Below are positions 55,668-64,000 of a DNA stretch of 64,000 nucleotides, piece by piece. The stretch spans positions 1,054,001 through 1,118,000 of the forward strand of contig NZ_OU342399.1 in NCBI RefSeq assembly GCF_910589745.1, given 5' to 3'. The number at the start of each line of letters is the position of its first letter. The first letter of the stretch is position 1. The notes beneath the pieces were generated by a model. It made no database searches, was not told the DNA's origin, and saw only the letters and a program-made list of their open reading frames with translations. The position numbers and the translations under genes were made by a program. The stretch comes from Candidatus Arcticimaribacter forsetii (lineage in GTDB: Bacteria > Bacteroidota > Bacteroidia > Flavobacteriales > Flavobacteriaceae).

Positions 55668-56732
55668 TTAAAGAGTTTTTTCAAATTTTTGCATAACCTC
55701 TACAAGAAGTTGTGCACTTTCTATTGGTAATGCATTATAAATTGATGCACGATATCCACCAACAGATCTATGTCCTTTTAATCCACTAATTCCTGCTTCA
55801 TTCCAAAGATTGTCAAATGCTGTTCCGTCAATTCCTTCAGCTAGATTAAATGTAGCGTTCATAAAGGAACGGTCTTCTTTCGCTGCAAAACCAACAAAAG
55901 CAGAATTGCGGTCGATTTCATTATATATCAAAGCAGCTTTTTCTTTGTTGTGTTTTTCAATGCCTGCTAAACCACCATTTTCCTGCAACCATTCTAAGGT
56001 TAACATAGAAGTGTATATAGGAAATACAGGAGGTGTATTAAACATACTGTCACTTTTTAAATGTACTTGATAATCCATCATTGAAGGAATAGTACGATTT
56101 ACCTTTCCTAAAATCTCTTCTTTTACAATAATTAAGGTAGTTCCTGAAGGACCCATGTTTTTTTGAGCACCTGCGTAGAAAAGATCAAATTTTGAATAAT
56201 CAATTACTCTTGAAAAAATATCAGAACTCATGTCCGCAATAAGGGGTACGTTAGTTTCCGGAATTTCTTGAAACTGAGTTCCAAATATGGTGTTGTTTGT
56301 TGTTATATGTAGATAATCAAGATCAGCAGGAATTTCGTCTCCTTTTGGAATGTAGTTGAAGTTTTGATCCTTAGAGGAAGCAACTTCTACCACTTCGCCA
56401 AATAACTTAGCTTCTTTTATTGCTTTGTTAGACCAAGCTCCTGTATTAATATAACCCGCTTTGTTTTCTAATAAATTATATGCGGCCATTAAGAATTGTG
56501 AACTAGCACCTCCTTGAAGAAAAAGTGCTTTATATCCTTTTCCTTTAAGCCCTGTAAGTTCAAGCGCTAAATCTTGTGCACGTTCCATAACAGCAATAAA
56601 TTCTTTACTCCTGTGTGAGATTTCGATCAATGAAAGTCCCAAACCATTAAAATCTATTACGGCTTCAGAGGCTTTCTTCATTACTGAAGCAGGTAGTATT
56701 GAAGGACCTGCGCTAAAGTTATGCTTTTTCAT
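55668..56732 (-). CDS. serC: phosphoserine aminotransferase
   Basis: A 354-residue PLP aminotransferase of the class V fold, the second step of serine synthesis (3-phosphohydroxypyruvate to phosphoserine). It starts MKKHNFSAGPSILPASVMKKASEAVIDFNG, the SerC signature, and has LFLQGGASSQF, ADMSSDIFSR and the PLP lysine in FYAGAQKNMGPSG. Length and motifs are standard. It heads the operon serC-serA-DUF6787. Confidence 0.96.
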   Translation of the reverse strand: MKKHNFSAGPSILPASVMKKASEAVIDFNGLGLSLIEISHRSKEFIAVMERAQDLALELTGLKGKGYKALFLQGGASSQFLMAAYNLLENKAGYINTGAWSNKAIKEAKLFGEVVEVASSKDQNFNYIPKGDEIPADLDYLHITTNNTIFGTQFQEIPETNVPLIADMSSDIFSRVIDYSKFDLFYAGAQKNMGPSGTTLIIVKEEILGKVNRTIPSMMDYQVHLKSDSMFNTPPVFPIYTSMLTLEWLQENGGLAGIEKHNKEKAALIYNEIDRNSAFVGFAAKEDRSFMNATFNLAEGIDGTAFDNLWNEAGISGLKGHRSVGGYRASIYNALPIESAQLLVEVMQKFEKTL

Positions 56733-56816
56733 ATATATATTTAAGGTGCAAATATCTGTATTACCTATTAAAAAATGCCTATTAATCCTGCATTTTTTAT
56801 TTGAATTTTTAACATA

Positions 56817-57848
56817 TTAAGTTAATATGTTTAAAAAATCCAGCGTGTTTTTACCATCTGCGTAATCCCAAAGATTTGGTTCTTGTGCTTTTCCAAAAGG
56901 AAAATGACCTTTCCCTTCAAAATTTGAAGTAACACATTGAATCAAATCACGATCAATTTTCAATTTATTTTCTAATTCTTCAAGGTTCTCATAATATTCG
57001 TAATGTAAGCACGCAACAGGGGAAGAGTAAGAAGAATCTTCTTTAAGGATAAAGAATCCATTGTCGAGGATATCAAACTGACTCATCAAATAAACCGCTT
57101 TATTGTAATCGTAGTTATTGGCGTATTTTGCAGAATCCATTAGGTTGTTGTGCGGGTAAAGCGCACCAAATATTAAGTTTAAATCATATCCTTTAGGAAC
57201 GAAAACCTTTGAAGTGCTTCTACATCCTAAGCCATAATATTGAATAATGTCAATTGCTAACGCTTCGAGTTGTTCCTTTGTTTCATTACCCTCAAGAATA
57301 GCAACTCCATTTCTATTAGAACGTATTAAGTTTGGAACTTTAGAAAAATAATATTCAAAATAGCGAGCCGCATTGTTACTTCCAGTTGCAATTACAGCAT
57401 CAAAATCTGTAAATCTTTCTTTTGTGAATTCGATATAATCATTAAATCCAGGCTCAAATTCTTGTAATTTGTTAATCAGAAAAGCGATGAGTAAAGGGTC
57501 GGAAGAAGAGCATTTAACAAGAGCTTTATTTCCACTAATCAGTACGCTTAAAACATCATGAAATCCTACAAGAGGAATATTTCCAGCCAATACCAGACCG
57601 ACTGTTTTAGGTTCAGCTTGATCAAATTGGTACTTCTCAGTCCAAAGTGTTAGTTCTTGTTTATTGAGTAATTCACCCCATGCAGCAAAAGATTTTAAAA
57701 CATTTTCTTTAGAAAACCATCCATTATTATCTTTCGCTTTATAGACTACTTCAAAAAGAGAATCATAGGTTGGATTTTCAGGATTAATCTCTCTTAAAAA
57801 TTTGCCAAGGCGATTAAATGCAATTATTCGTTGTTCTTGTTGGATCAT
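56817..57848 (-). CDS. acyl-CoA reductase, LuxC-like
   Basis: A 343-residue protein with the LuxC/acyl-CoA reductase pattern: VGLVLAGNIPLVGFHDVLSVLISGNKALVKCSSSD, VIATGSNNAARYFEYYFSKVPNLIRSNRNGVAIL and the catalytic-cysteine loop DIIQYYGLGCRSTSKVFVPKGY. The family reduces acyl-CoA to aldehyde with NADPH. In flavobacteria this gene sits between ferredoxin and serC with unknown physiological substrate. Divergent from the ferredoxin gene, with a CAAATTTA -7 candidate at 57886-57893. Confidence 0.87.
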   Translation of the reverse strand: MIQQEQRIIAFNRLGKFLREINPENPTYDSLFEVVYKAKDNNGWFSKENVLKSFAAWGELLNKQELTLWTEKYQFDQAEPKTVGLVLAGNIPLVGFHDVLSVLISGNKALVKCSSSDPLLIAFLINKLQEFEPGFNDYIEFTKERFTDFDAVIATGSNNAARYFEYYFSKVPNLIRSNRNGVAILEGNETKEQLEALAIDIIQYYGLGCRSTSKVFVPKGYDLNLIFGALYPHNNLMDSAKYANNYDYNKAVYLMSQFDILDNGFFILKEDSSYSSPVACLHYEYYENLEELENKLKIDRDLIQCVTSNFEGKGHFPFGKAQEPNLWDYADGKNTLDFLNILT

Positions 57849-57850
57849 TA

Positions 57851-57882
57851 TTTGTAGAATAAACTATAAGGTCTTACTTTTG
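57851..57882 (+). promoter_or_regulatory. ferredoxin promoter
   Basis: TTTG at 57851-57854, 20-base spacer and TACTTTTG at 57875-57882, matching the Bacteroidota consensus, 29 bases before the ferredoxin ATG at 57912. The minus-strand -7 candidate for the acyl-CoA reductase (57886-57893) follows 3 bases later, so the two promoters interlock. Confidence 0.6.
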
Positions 57883-57911
57883 ACGCAAATTTAACTAAAA
57901 GAAATCCTACT

Positions 57912-58262
57912 ATGGCTATAATTATAACAGATGAGTGTATAAATTGTGGAGCATGTGAACCAGAATGTCCTAATACTGCAATTTATGAGGGAGCTGATGA
58001 CTGGCGTTATAAGGATGGAACCTCATTAGAAGGTGCTGTTGTTTTGCCTGACGGAAAAGAAGTGGATGCCGATGAAGTTCAAGAACCTGTTTCTGATGAG
58101 TTTTACTATATTGTTCCTGATAAGTGTACTGAATGCAAAGGGTTTCATGACGAACCTCAGTGTGCTGCGGTATGCCCTGTAGACTGCTGCGTTCCTGATG
58201 AAGATAATGTGGAAAGCGAAGAAGTGCTTTTGGGGAAACAACGTTTTATGCACCCAGAATAA
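57912..58262 (+). CDS. 4Fe-4S dicluster ferredoxin
   Basis: A 116-residue acidic ferredoxin. Cluster motifs are [12 protein letters not shown] near the N-terminus, then [22 protein letters not shown] with the second set. Between them is an insertion of about 50 residues ([24 protein letters not shown]) seen in the YfhL-type long ferredoxins of Bacteroidota. Likely a low-potential carrier. It is divergent from the LuxC-like reductase and closed by a strong terminator. Confidence 0.93.
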   Translation: MAIIITDECINCGACEPECPNTAIYEGADDWRYKDGTSLEGAVVLPDGKEVDADEVQEPVSDEFYYIVPDKCTECKGFHDEPQCAAVCPVDCCVPDEDNVESEEVLLGKQRFMHPE

Positions 58263-58281
58263 TCTTTTGATTCATATCATA

Positions 58282-58312
58282 AAAAAAGGCTACTCATTGA
58301 GTAGCCTTTTTT
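58282..58312. terminator. bidirectional intrinsic terminator
   Basis: Perfect stem AAAAAAGGCTACTC and GAGTAGCCTTTTTT around the loop ATT, with A-run on the left and T-run on the right, so it works on both strands. It ends the ferredoxin gene and the TonB-dependent receptor remnant that faces it. Confidence 0.9.
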
Positions 58313-58333
58313 ATTTGATCTTATCTTAAATCG

Positions 58334-59069
58334 TTAAAATTTGTAGTTAAGAGATAAGTTAAACATAGTTCCTAATTGACTGAAGTGATAACCCGTATTG
58401 TGCAGACGCACCATCACGTAAAATCTCTACACGCTTGATAGCGTCAGTAGGAATCGCAGAAATATCTGCACCAGTTTCACCACGACCCGGAGAGGTTTGT
58501 GTATAGAGTAAAGCACTAAGATTTTTACGTTTTCCGTTGATAAGAATTAACGTTCTGGAAGGTCCCATGTTTCTAATTTCATAAGGGTCTAGTAATGAAG
58601 TCGCATCGTTTACAGGAGTTTGAACCGTGTTAAATGATGGTATCTTGTACTGAAGCGCCTTATCGAAAGTAGCTTGACCTGTTGATACTAAGTCTTTTGA
58701 CGAAACTACATCAATGGGTAAAGCAGTGTCGACATTACTTCGAGGAGCAGTTCTGCTTCCTGTTAATACTACTTCACTTAAGGATTGACTTTCTGATAAA
58801 ACAACATCAAGTGTGTCTTGACCATTAACTGAAACTTCTATTGTTCCATATCCAACATAACTGAATAACAGTTTTGAGTTTGCAGTAACTTCAATGGTGT
58901 AACTTCCATTAAAATCAGTAACCGTACCATTGGTGGTGCCTTTTTCAACAATGTTTGCTCTAGGAACAGCATCCCCGTTGTTGTCTTTTACAATACCCGA
59001 TACTGTAGTTTGTGCAAAAGCAAAGCTAATGCTACAAAGAAGTAAAAGGCTTAGAATAGTTTTTTTCAT
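58334..59069 (-). pseudogene. TonB-dependent receptor with most of the barrel deleted and frame broken
   Basis: The N-terminal 225 residues are intact: signal peptide, CarboxypepD_reg domain (TTVSGIVKDNNGDAVPRANI), TonB box SEVVLTGSRT and plug (YEIRNMGPSRTLILINGKRKN, VEILRDGASAQYG). At about 58391 the frame jumps: the primary frame ends at 58359 with a junk tail, while the +1 frame continues as GYHFSQLGTMFNLSLNYKF and stops at 58334. That is a normal C-terminal strand of such receptors with the final aromatic residue. So an internal deletion removed roughly 500-700 barrel residues, with a frameshift. Ligand unknown. Confidence 0.85.
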
Positions 59070-59259
59070 AATAAGATTTAAGGTTAAAATTAATCCATCT
59101 AATAAACGAAAAATAACCCATATAAGAGTTGTATTTCATGTATTAAAATATATATTTTTGTTTTTTAGATTTTAAGATGTGTCATTAAACCTTAATTTTT
59201 TTATCAATTATATATTAGGCAGAAAATAGAGATTGTATATTCGCAAAAAAATATTCTAA

Positions 59260-60354
59260 ATGAAAGCAGGAATCGTCGGATTACCTAACGTAGGTAAATC
59301 AACCCTTTTTAATTGTTTATCAAATGCAAAGGCACAGAGTGCAAATTTTCCTTTTTGTACTATTGAACCTAACATAGGAGTAGTAAATGTTCCGGATCCT
59401 CGTTTAGAGAAGTTATCAGAGCTTGTAAACCCTGAAAAAGTAATTCCGGCAACTGTTGAGATCGTAGATATCGCAGGACTAGTCAAAGGAGCGAGTAAAG
59501 GGGAAGGGCTTGGGAATCAGTTTTTAGCCAATATCAGAGAAACAGACGCTATTATACATGTGTTGAGATGTTTTGATAACGATAACATCATTCATGTGGA
59601 AGGTTCTGTTGATCCAATTCGTGATAAAGAAATCATCGATATTGAACTTCAATTAAAAGATCTTGAAACAATCGAAAAGAGACTCGAAAAAGTTAATCGT
59701 GCTGCTCGAACAGGAGATAAAGAAGCCCAAAAACTTCAAGCAGTTTTAAATAGAATTAAAGAAGGTTTAGAGCAATCTAAAAATGTTCGCTCTCTCGATT
59801 TTACAGAAAAAGAACGAGAAGAAATTATAAGCACTCTTGAGCTTATTACAGACAAACCTGTTTTGTACGTTTGTAATGTTTCAGAGGAAGCAGCGGCATC
59901 TGGTAATGCATATGTAGAACAAGTAAAAGAATTAATTGCTGATGAACAAGCAGAAGTCTTGATTTTAGCAATTAGTGTGGAAGCTGATATTAATGAATTA
60001 GAAACCTATGAAGAGCGTAAACTCTTTTTGGACGATTTAGGTTTAGAAGAACCTGGAGCAGCAAAACTTATTCGTAAGGCTTACCAACTGCTAAAACAAC
60101 AAACCTATTTTACAGCTGGAGTTAAAGAAGTCCGTGCTTGGACCATTAACATTGGATCTACCGCTCCACAAGCAGCTGGTGTAATTCATACCGATTTTGA
60201 AAAAGGGTTTATACGTGCTGAAGTTATTTCTTATGAAGATTATGTTCAACATGAAACTGAAGCTAAAGTAAAAGAGGCTGGAAGAATGCGTGTTGAAGGA
60301 AAAGAGTATCTTGTGGTTGATGGAGATGTAATGCATTTCCGATTTAATGTATAA
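59260..60354 (+). CDS. ychF: redox-regulated ribosome-associated ATPase YchF (OLA1)
   Basis: A 364-residue Obg-family NTPase. G1 is GLPNVGKSTLFNCLSNAKAQSANFPFCTIEPNIGVV, G3 is VDIAGLVKGASKGEGLGNQFLANIRETDAI, then NVSEEAA, the variant G4 that prefers ATP, and a C-terminal TGS-like domain (TYFTAGVKEVRAWTIN...). Complete and well conserved. A near-consensus TATATTCG lies about 16 bases upstream. It probably co-transcribes with the DUF1330 gene 19 bases downstream. Confidence 0.97.
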   Translation: MKAGIVGLPNVGKSTLFNCLSNAKAQSANFPFCTIEPNIGVVNVPDPRLEKLSELVNPEKVIPATVEIVDIAGLVKGASKGEGLGNQFLANIRETDAIIHVLRCFDNDNIIHVEGSVDPIRDKEIIDIELQLKDLETIEKRLEKVNRAARTGDKEAQKLQAVLNRIKEGLEQSKNVRSLDFTEKEREEIISTLELITDKPVLYVCNVSEEAAASGNAYVEQVKELIADEQAEVLILAISVEADINELETYEERKLFLDDLGLEEPGAAKLIRKAYQLLKQQTYFTAGVKEVRAWTINIGSTAPQAAGVIHTDFEKGFIRAEVISYEDYVQHETEAKVKEAGRMRVEGKEYLVVDGDVMHFRFNV

Positions 60355-60373
60355 CCTCTAAATCAATCAATTA

Positions 60374-60688
60374 ATGGAATCCTCCGTTTATATTTTTGGA
60401 CAAATGGCTGTTAAGAATCATGAAGATTATTTTTCTCAATATGGTGCTCCTTTTTTACCCATTCTAGAAAAATATAAAGGATCCTTACTAGCAGCAACTA
60501 AAAATGCTAGAACCCTTGAAGGGATCACTTTTGGTAATTGGACTGTACTCATGAAGTTCCCCACCAAAGATCTGGCCTATGGTTTCATTACTTCCAAAGA
60601 ATACGCTCCTTTAATGGAACTTCGAGTAAACGAATTAACCGATGGAGCACATGCTGTTCTTATTCCAGGAGAATTAAGCATGGAGTAA
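60374..60688 (+). CDS. DUF1330-type ferredoxin-fold protein
   Basis: A 104-residue protein with YIFGQMAVKNHEDYFSQYGAPFLPILEKYKGSLLAATKNARTLEG and W in GNWTVLMKFPTKDLAYGFITSKEYAPL, the pattern of DUF1330 (dimeric alpha/beta barrel). The function of the family is unknown. It lies between ychF and the M28 peptidase. Confidence 0.85.
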   Translation: MESSVYIFGQMAVKNHEDYFSQYGAPFLPILEKYKGSLLAATKNARTLEGITFGNWTVLMKFPTKDLAYGFITSKEYAPLMELRVNELTDGAHAVLIPGELSME

Positions 60689-60729
60689 ATTAGTTCTATT
60701 TTAAAATCCAATCATTTAAAACATATCTC

Positions 60730-61686
60730 ATGAAAAACACTTCTCTTTTTATTTTATTTTTCATCAGCTTTCAGCTTGTTGTTTCACAAGAAAGCACAGG
60801 GACTATAAAAACAGAAACTGTAAAAAAACACTTGTATACCCTAGCTTCTGATGCTATGGAAGGAAGAAAAACTGGAACTCCCGGGATTGAGAAAGCAGCT
60901 CAATATATTGAATCAGAATTCGAGAGAATAGGCCTAACCAAATACAATAATTTATCGAGCTATCGTCAGAATTTCATTGCTCGAGATATTGAAATGTTCA
61001 ATGTCATTGGCGTATTGGAGGGGAAGAGTAGAAAAGATGAATATGTTGTTGTTTCTGCACATTACGATCATTTAGGTGTAAAAGAAGAGGGAACGGGGGA
61101 TTTAATTTACAATGGAGCAGATGACGACGCATCTGGAACAACTGCTGTTCTAGCTCTAGCGGAATATTTTACTGCACTAGGAAATAACGAACGTACTTTA
61201 ATATTCGTAGCTTTTACTGGGGAAGAAATGGGTTTATTGGGCTCTAGACATTTCGGAAAAGATGTAAATGCAGCACAATTCATAGCTGGTATCAACATCG
61301 AAATGATTGGTAAAAATTCTAGTTATGGTCCAAAAACAGCTTGGTTAACGGGTTTTGATCGTTCTGACTTTGGGACTATCATCCAAAAAAACTTAAAAGG
61401 AACAGGGTATCAGTTGTTTCCAGATCCGTATCCAACGCAACGCTTGTTTTTTAGATCAGACAACGCTAGTTTGGCCCGTTTAGGGATTCCATCACATACC
61501 TTTTCTACGGTACCTATCGATGTAGATAAGCATTATCACAAGGTTTCTGATGAAGCAGATACTCTCGATATGGAAATAATCACAGAAACTATTCGTGCAA
61601 TAGCTCTAGGAACCCATACGATTATTAATGGAGTGGATACCCCCTCTAGAGTAGTCCTAAAAGAAGGAGAGGGAAGAAGAAAGTAA
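60730..61686 (+). CDS. M28 family secreted aminopeptidase
   Basis: A 318-residue protein with a signal peptide (MKNTSLFILFFISFQLVVSQ). Zinc ligands are in VVSAHYDHLG, GADDDASGTTAVL (bridging Asp), TGEEMGLLGSRHF (catalytic Glu pair), the later INIEMIGK and the final His in HTFSTVPIDVDKHYHK. Typical of PDZ-less M28 aminopeptidases. It is probably periplasmic or exported and helps digest peptides. The C-terminal KEGEGRRK is short and basic. Confidence 0.92.
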   Translation: MKNTSLFILFFISFQLVVSQESTGTIKTETVKKHLYTLASDAMEGRKTGTPGIEKAAQYIESEFERIGLTKYNNLSSYRQNFIARDIEMFNVIGVLEGKSRKDEYVVVSAHYDHLGVKEEGTGDLIYNGADDDASGTTAVLALAEYFTALGNNERTLIFVAFTGEEMGLLGSRHFGKDVNAAQFIAGINIEMIGKNSSYGPKTAWLTGFDRSDFGTIIQKNLKGTGYQLFPDPYPTQRLFFRSDNASLARLGIPSHTFSTVPIDVDKHYHKVSDEADTLDMEIITETIRAIALGTHTIINGVDTPSRVVLKEGEGRRK

Positions 61687-61881
61687 TTAATTGATATTGA
61701 TTATTTTACCTATTACTCATTTTAATAGTTTTTAAGACTCATTAAGATTTTAGTGTTGTATTTCTTTATTTGAATTTAAGAGTTGAACTTCATTTGGATA
61801 TTTGAATATAAGTATTGTTTTAAACATAAATATTCATTCAATTTTTATAGAAATGTATCTCTATTTTAATACATTCACAAT

Positions 61882-63561
61882 ATGCAACAAGAAAAAGCCT
61901 TAGCACTATTAAAATCTGGAAAAAATGTTTTTTTAACAGGTTCTGCAGGGACTGGTAAAACCTTTGTTCTTAACCAGTACATTAGGTTTTTAAAAGAACG
62001 AAAAATTATTGTTGCCGTAACCGCATCTACCGGAATTGCTGCTACCCATATGAATGGTATGACGATCCACTCCTGGTCGGGAATTGGTATTAAAGAATCT
62101 GTTACCCAAAGAGATTTGGCTAATATGAAAACCAAGAAATACCTGAAGACCCATTTAGAAAAGGTTAAAGTTCTAATCATTGATGAAATATCCATGTTGC
62201 ATTTAAATCAGCTCAATGCAGTTGATCAAGTACTTCGATATTTTCAAGATCCTCTTCTTTCTTTTGGAGGAGTACAAGTAGTCTTGTGTGGAGACTTTTT
62301 TCAGCTTCCGCCTATTGGTAGTCCTGGGGAAACAAGCAAAGAAAAATTTGCATTTATGTCACAGGCATGGGTAAATGCTAGTATGTCAGTTTGTTACTTG
62401 ACAGAGCAATACCGGCAGAATGATAATGATCTCAATTTAATTTTAAATGAAATTAGAAGGGGTTGTATTTCAAATGAAAATTATGATAAACTTCTAAAGT
62501 CATCGGATAACAAACTAAAATCTGATGTTGAGCCCACAAAATTATACACCCATAATGTAGATGTCGATCGTATAAACAAAGAACATTTATCTAAACTATC
62601 GGGTGTTTCTAAGAAATATGTAGCAGAAACAAAAGGAAATAAATTACTGATAGAGACACTTAAGAAATCTGTATTGGCAGGAGAGGAGCTTACTTTTAAA
62701 GTAGGAGCAAAAGTTATGTTTGTAAAGAATGATAAAGACAAACGATATGTAAACGGGTCTCTGGGTACAGTAATTGGCTTTAATGACGAAGGAATTCCTT
62801 CTGTGAAGTTACTGGATGGACGAACTATTTATGCAGCCAAGGAGGATTGGAGCATTATGGACGATACTGGAAAAACATTGGCTAATTACAATCAAATTCC
62901 ATTGCGTTTGGCTTGGGCGATTACCATTCACAAATGCCAAGGAATGACCCTTGACTCAGCAGAAATTGATCTCTCTAAAACCTTTGAAATGGGTCAAGGA
63001 TATGTAGCCTTATCAAGATTAAAAAAGCTAGAGAGCTTGAATCTTAAGGGGTTGAATAAAACAGCTCTAGAGGTTGATTCCCTTGCATACAAAGCAGATT
63101 TACGTTTTCAAGAACTATCTCAAGATGCAGACAATGCTTTTAATTTAGAGGAGTTGGATCTTTTATCAAAAACGTTTATTCGTAATAGCGGTGGTTTGAT
63201 CAATAAAAAAGAAATCACCAAGCAGAAGAATAAACTAAAAGCAAAAAGTGAAGGTAAACAGCCTACTTATGAAGTAACCCTCATGCACTTGAAACAACAA
63301 GTAAGCCTTGAGAAAATAGCCGAGATTAGAGGCCTTACGCTGGGAACCATATCGGGTCACTTAATCAAAATAAGAAAAGACAACCCTTCCGTAGATTTAA
63401 GTTATTACCGACCTAAAGCATCCTTAATTAAAAAGGTAAAATTAGCTTATGACAAAGAGCCGAAAAATGCTCCCATCAGTTTGACTTCTGTTCATAGACG
63501 TTTAGGGGGAACCATCAGCTATGATGACCTAAAACTAGCAGTTGCTTTTATGGATAACTAG
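61882..63561 (+). CDS. PIF1-like SF1B DNA helicase with helix-turn-helix tail
   Basis: A 559-residue helicase. Motif I is VFLTGSAGTGKTFVLNQYI, Ia TASTGIAATHMNGMTIHSWSGIG, II LIIDEISMLHLNQLNAVDQVL, III VVLCGDFFQLPPI, V/VI LRLAWAITIHKCQGMTLDSAEIDL and GQGYVALSRLKKLESLNLKGL. The C-terminal 110 residues carry a helix-turn-helix (LKQQVSLEKIAEIRGLTLGTISGHLIKIRK) of the RecQ/RQC-like regulatory type. Likely unwinds G-quadruplex or stalled forks as PIF1 does. Convergent with miaA, 4 bases apart. Confidence 0.9.
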   Translation: MQQEKALALLKSGKNVFLTGSAGTGKTFVLNQYIRFLKERKIIVAVTASTGIAATHMNGMTIHSWSGIGIKESVTQRDLANMKTKKYLKTHLEKVKVLIIDEISMLHLNQLNAVDQVLRYFQDPLLSFGGVQVVLCGDFFQLPPIGSPGETSKEKFAFMSQAWVNASMSVCYLTEQYRQNDNDLNLILNEIRRGCISNENYDKLLKSSDNKLKSDVEPTKLYTHNVDVDRINKEHLSKLSGVSKKYVAETKGNKLLIETLKKSVLAGEELTFKVGAKVMFVKNDKDKRYVNGSLGTVIGFNDEGIPSVKLLDGRTIYAAKEDWSIMDDTGKTLANYNQIPLRLAWAITIHKCQGMTLDSAEIDLSKTFEMGQGYVALSRLKKLESLNLKGLNKTALEVDSLAYKADLRFQELSQDADNAFNLEELDLLSKTFIRNSGGLINKKEITKQKNKLKAKSEGKQPTYEVTLMHLKQQVSLEKIAEIRGLTLGTISGHLIKIRKDNPSVDLSYYRPKASLIKKVKLAYDKEPKNAPISLTSVHRRLGGTISYDDLKLAVAFMDN

Positions 63562-63565
63562 CAGG

Positions 63566-64000
63566 TTAAAATTCTTTAAGAATTGAGCTAATCTCAGAAT
63601 TTCCCTGAACAAGAACAGCATCAGTATACCGTTTAAACCAAGTAGTTTGTCGTTTGGCATACCGTCTTGTATTTTTTTTAATTTCTTCTATCGCAGTAGT
63701 TCTATCGAAAGCTCCATCAAAATAAGAAAACCATTCTCGGTAACCAACTGTTTGTAAAGCATTGATTTCTCTGTATGTGTAAAGATTTCGCACCTCTTCT
63801 TCAAGACCTGCATCCACCATGAAATCTACACGTTTATTGATGCGATCATACAGACTTTGACGCTCCCATTGAATTACAATTTTTTTTGTGGTAAAAAAAT
63901 CAGGTGCTTTTTTATTTCCTAAGAAAGAGGAGTAGGGCAAACCACTAGCTATACTAACCTCTAGAGCTCGAATTATACGTTGGGGATTGCCTAAATCTAC
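63566..64000 (-). CDS. miaA: tRNA dimethylallyltransferase (N-terminus beyond window)
   Basis: The minus-strand frame is open from base 64000 (VDLGNPQRIIRALEVSIASG), so the gene starts outside the window; the apparent TTG start at 63940 is internal. The C-terminal portion has WERQSLYDRINKRVDFMVDAGLEEEVRNL, ALQTVGYREWFSYFDG, the RRYAKRQTTWFKR tRNA-binding motif and a short tail. MiaA adds the isopentenyl group to A37 of tRNAs reading UNN codons. About 145 of roughly 300 residues are visible. Confidence 0.95.
   Translation of the reverse strand, partial: VDLGNPQRIIRALEVSIASGLPYSSFLGNKKAPDFFTTKKIVIQWERQSLYDRINKRVDFMVDAGLEEEVRNLYTYREINALQTVGYREWFSYFDGAFDRTTAIEEIKKNTRRYAKRQTTWFKRYTDAVLVQGNSEISSILKEF

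Overview
This window looks like a chromosomal segment of a marine-type Bacteroidota, most likely a member of the Flavobacteriaceae. The DNA is AT-rich and many starts are TTG or ATG without Shine-Dalgarno sequences. Several promoters match the Bacteroidota pattern TTTG-N18..22-TAnnTTTG. Marker families include SusC/TonB-dependent receptors, a type IX secretion C-terminal domain, thrombospondin type 3 repeats, BshA (bacillithiol), DUF4834, YfhO and a GH3-beta-lactamase fusion.

Layout. 1-2112: end of gapA, a BadF-type sugar kinase, RidA. 2124-7027: envelope genes (LptD-like, peptidoglycan amidase, MCE/MlaD-like). 7036-10117: a tight cluster of two Fe-S oxidoreductase halves, a HAD-like protein and an unknown. 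10129-16235: GH3-serine hydrolase fusion, bshA, penicillin acylase. 16543-17583: a SusC N-terminus and a nagB N-terminus joined tail to tail by an apparent deletion. 17620-18448: small membrane and zinc-ribbon proteins. 18692-27063: a 2225-residue surface protein with 22 TSP3-type repeats, LRRs and a T9SS tail, then lipoproteins and a small membrane protein.

27336-33260 is a 5.9 kb genomic island inserted at the 3' end of mnmE. It is bounded by an 18-bp direct repeat that matches the end of mnmE and is nearly the attachment site I recall for SGI1-type islands. It holds two abutting genes. The first encodes a 1386-residue protein with CxxH/CxxC zinc modules, four integrase-type (INT_rpt-like) repeats, an SF2 helicase and an Rrp8-like methyltransferase. 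The second encodes a PUA-like plus Mrr-type restriction endonuclease. No integrase is present, only a decayed small mobile-element gene. This is the best candidate here for an undescribed system, probably anti-phage or restriction-modification-like.

33243-64000 is mostly housekeeping: mnmE, envelope genes (YfhO, flippase), uvrA, an ECF sigma factor with a 47-residue companion, an Fe-S-less endonuclease III, bcp, a metallo-hydrolase with a divergent promoter, a PyrC-like protein without its metal HxH motif, lolD, msrA-folE, serA-serC with an acyl-CoA reductase and ferredoxin, a second deleted TonB-dependent receptor, ychF, an M28 peptidase, a PIF1-like helicase and the 3' part of miaA. No rRNA, tRNA, CRISPR array or insertion sequence was seen.
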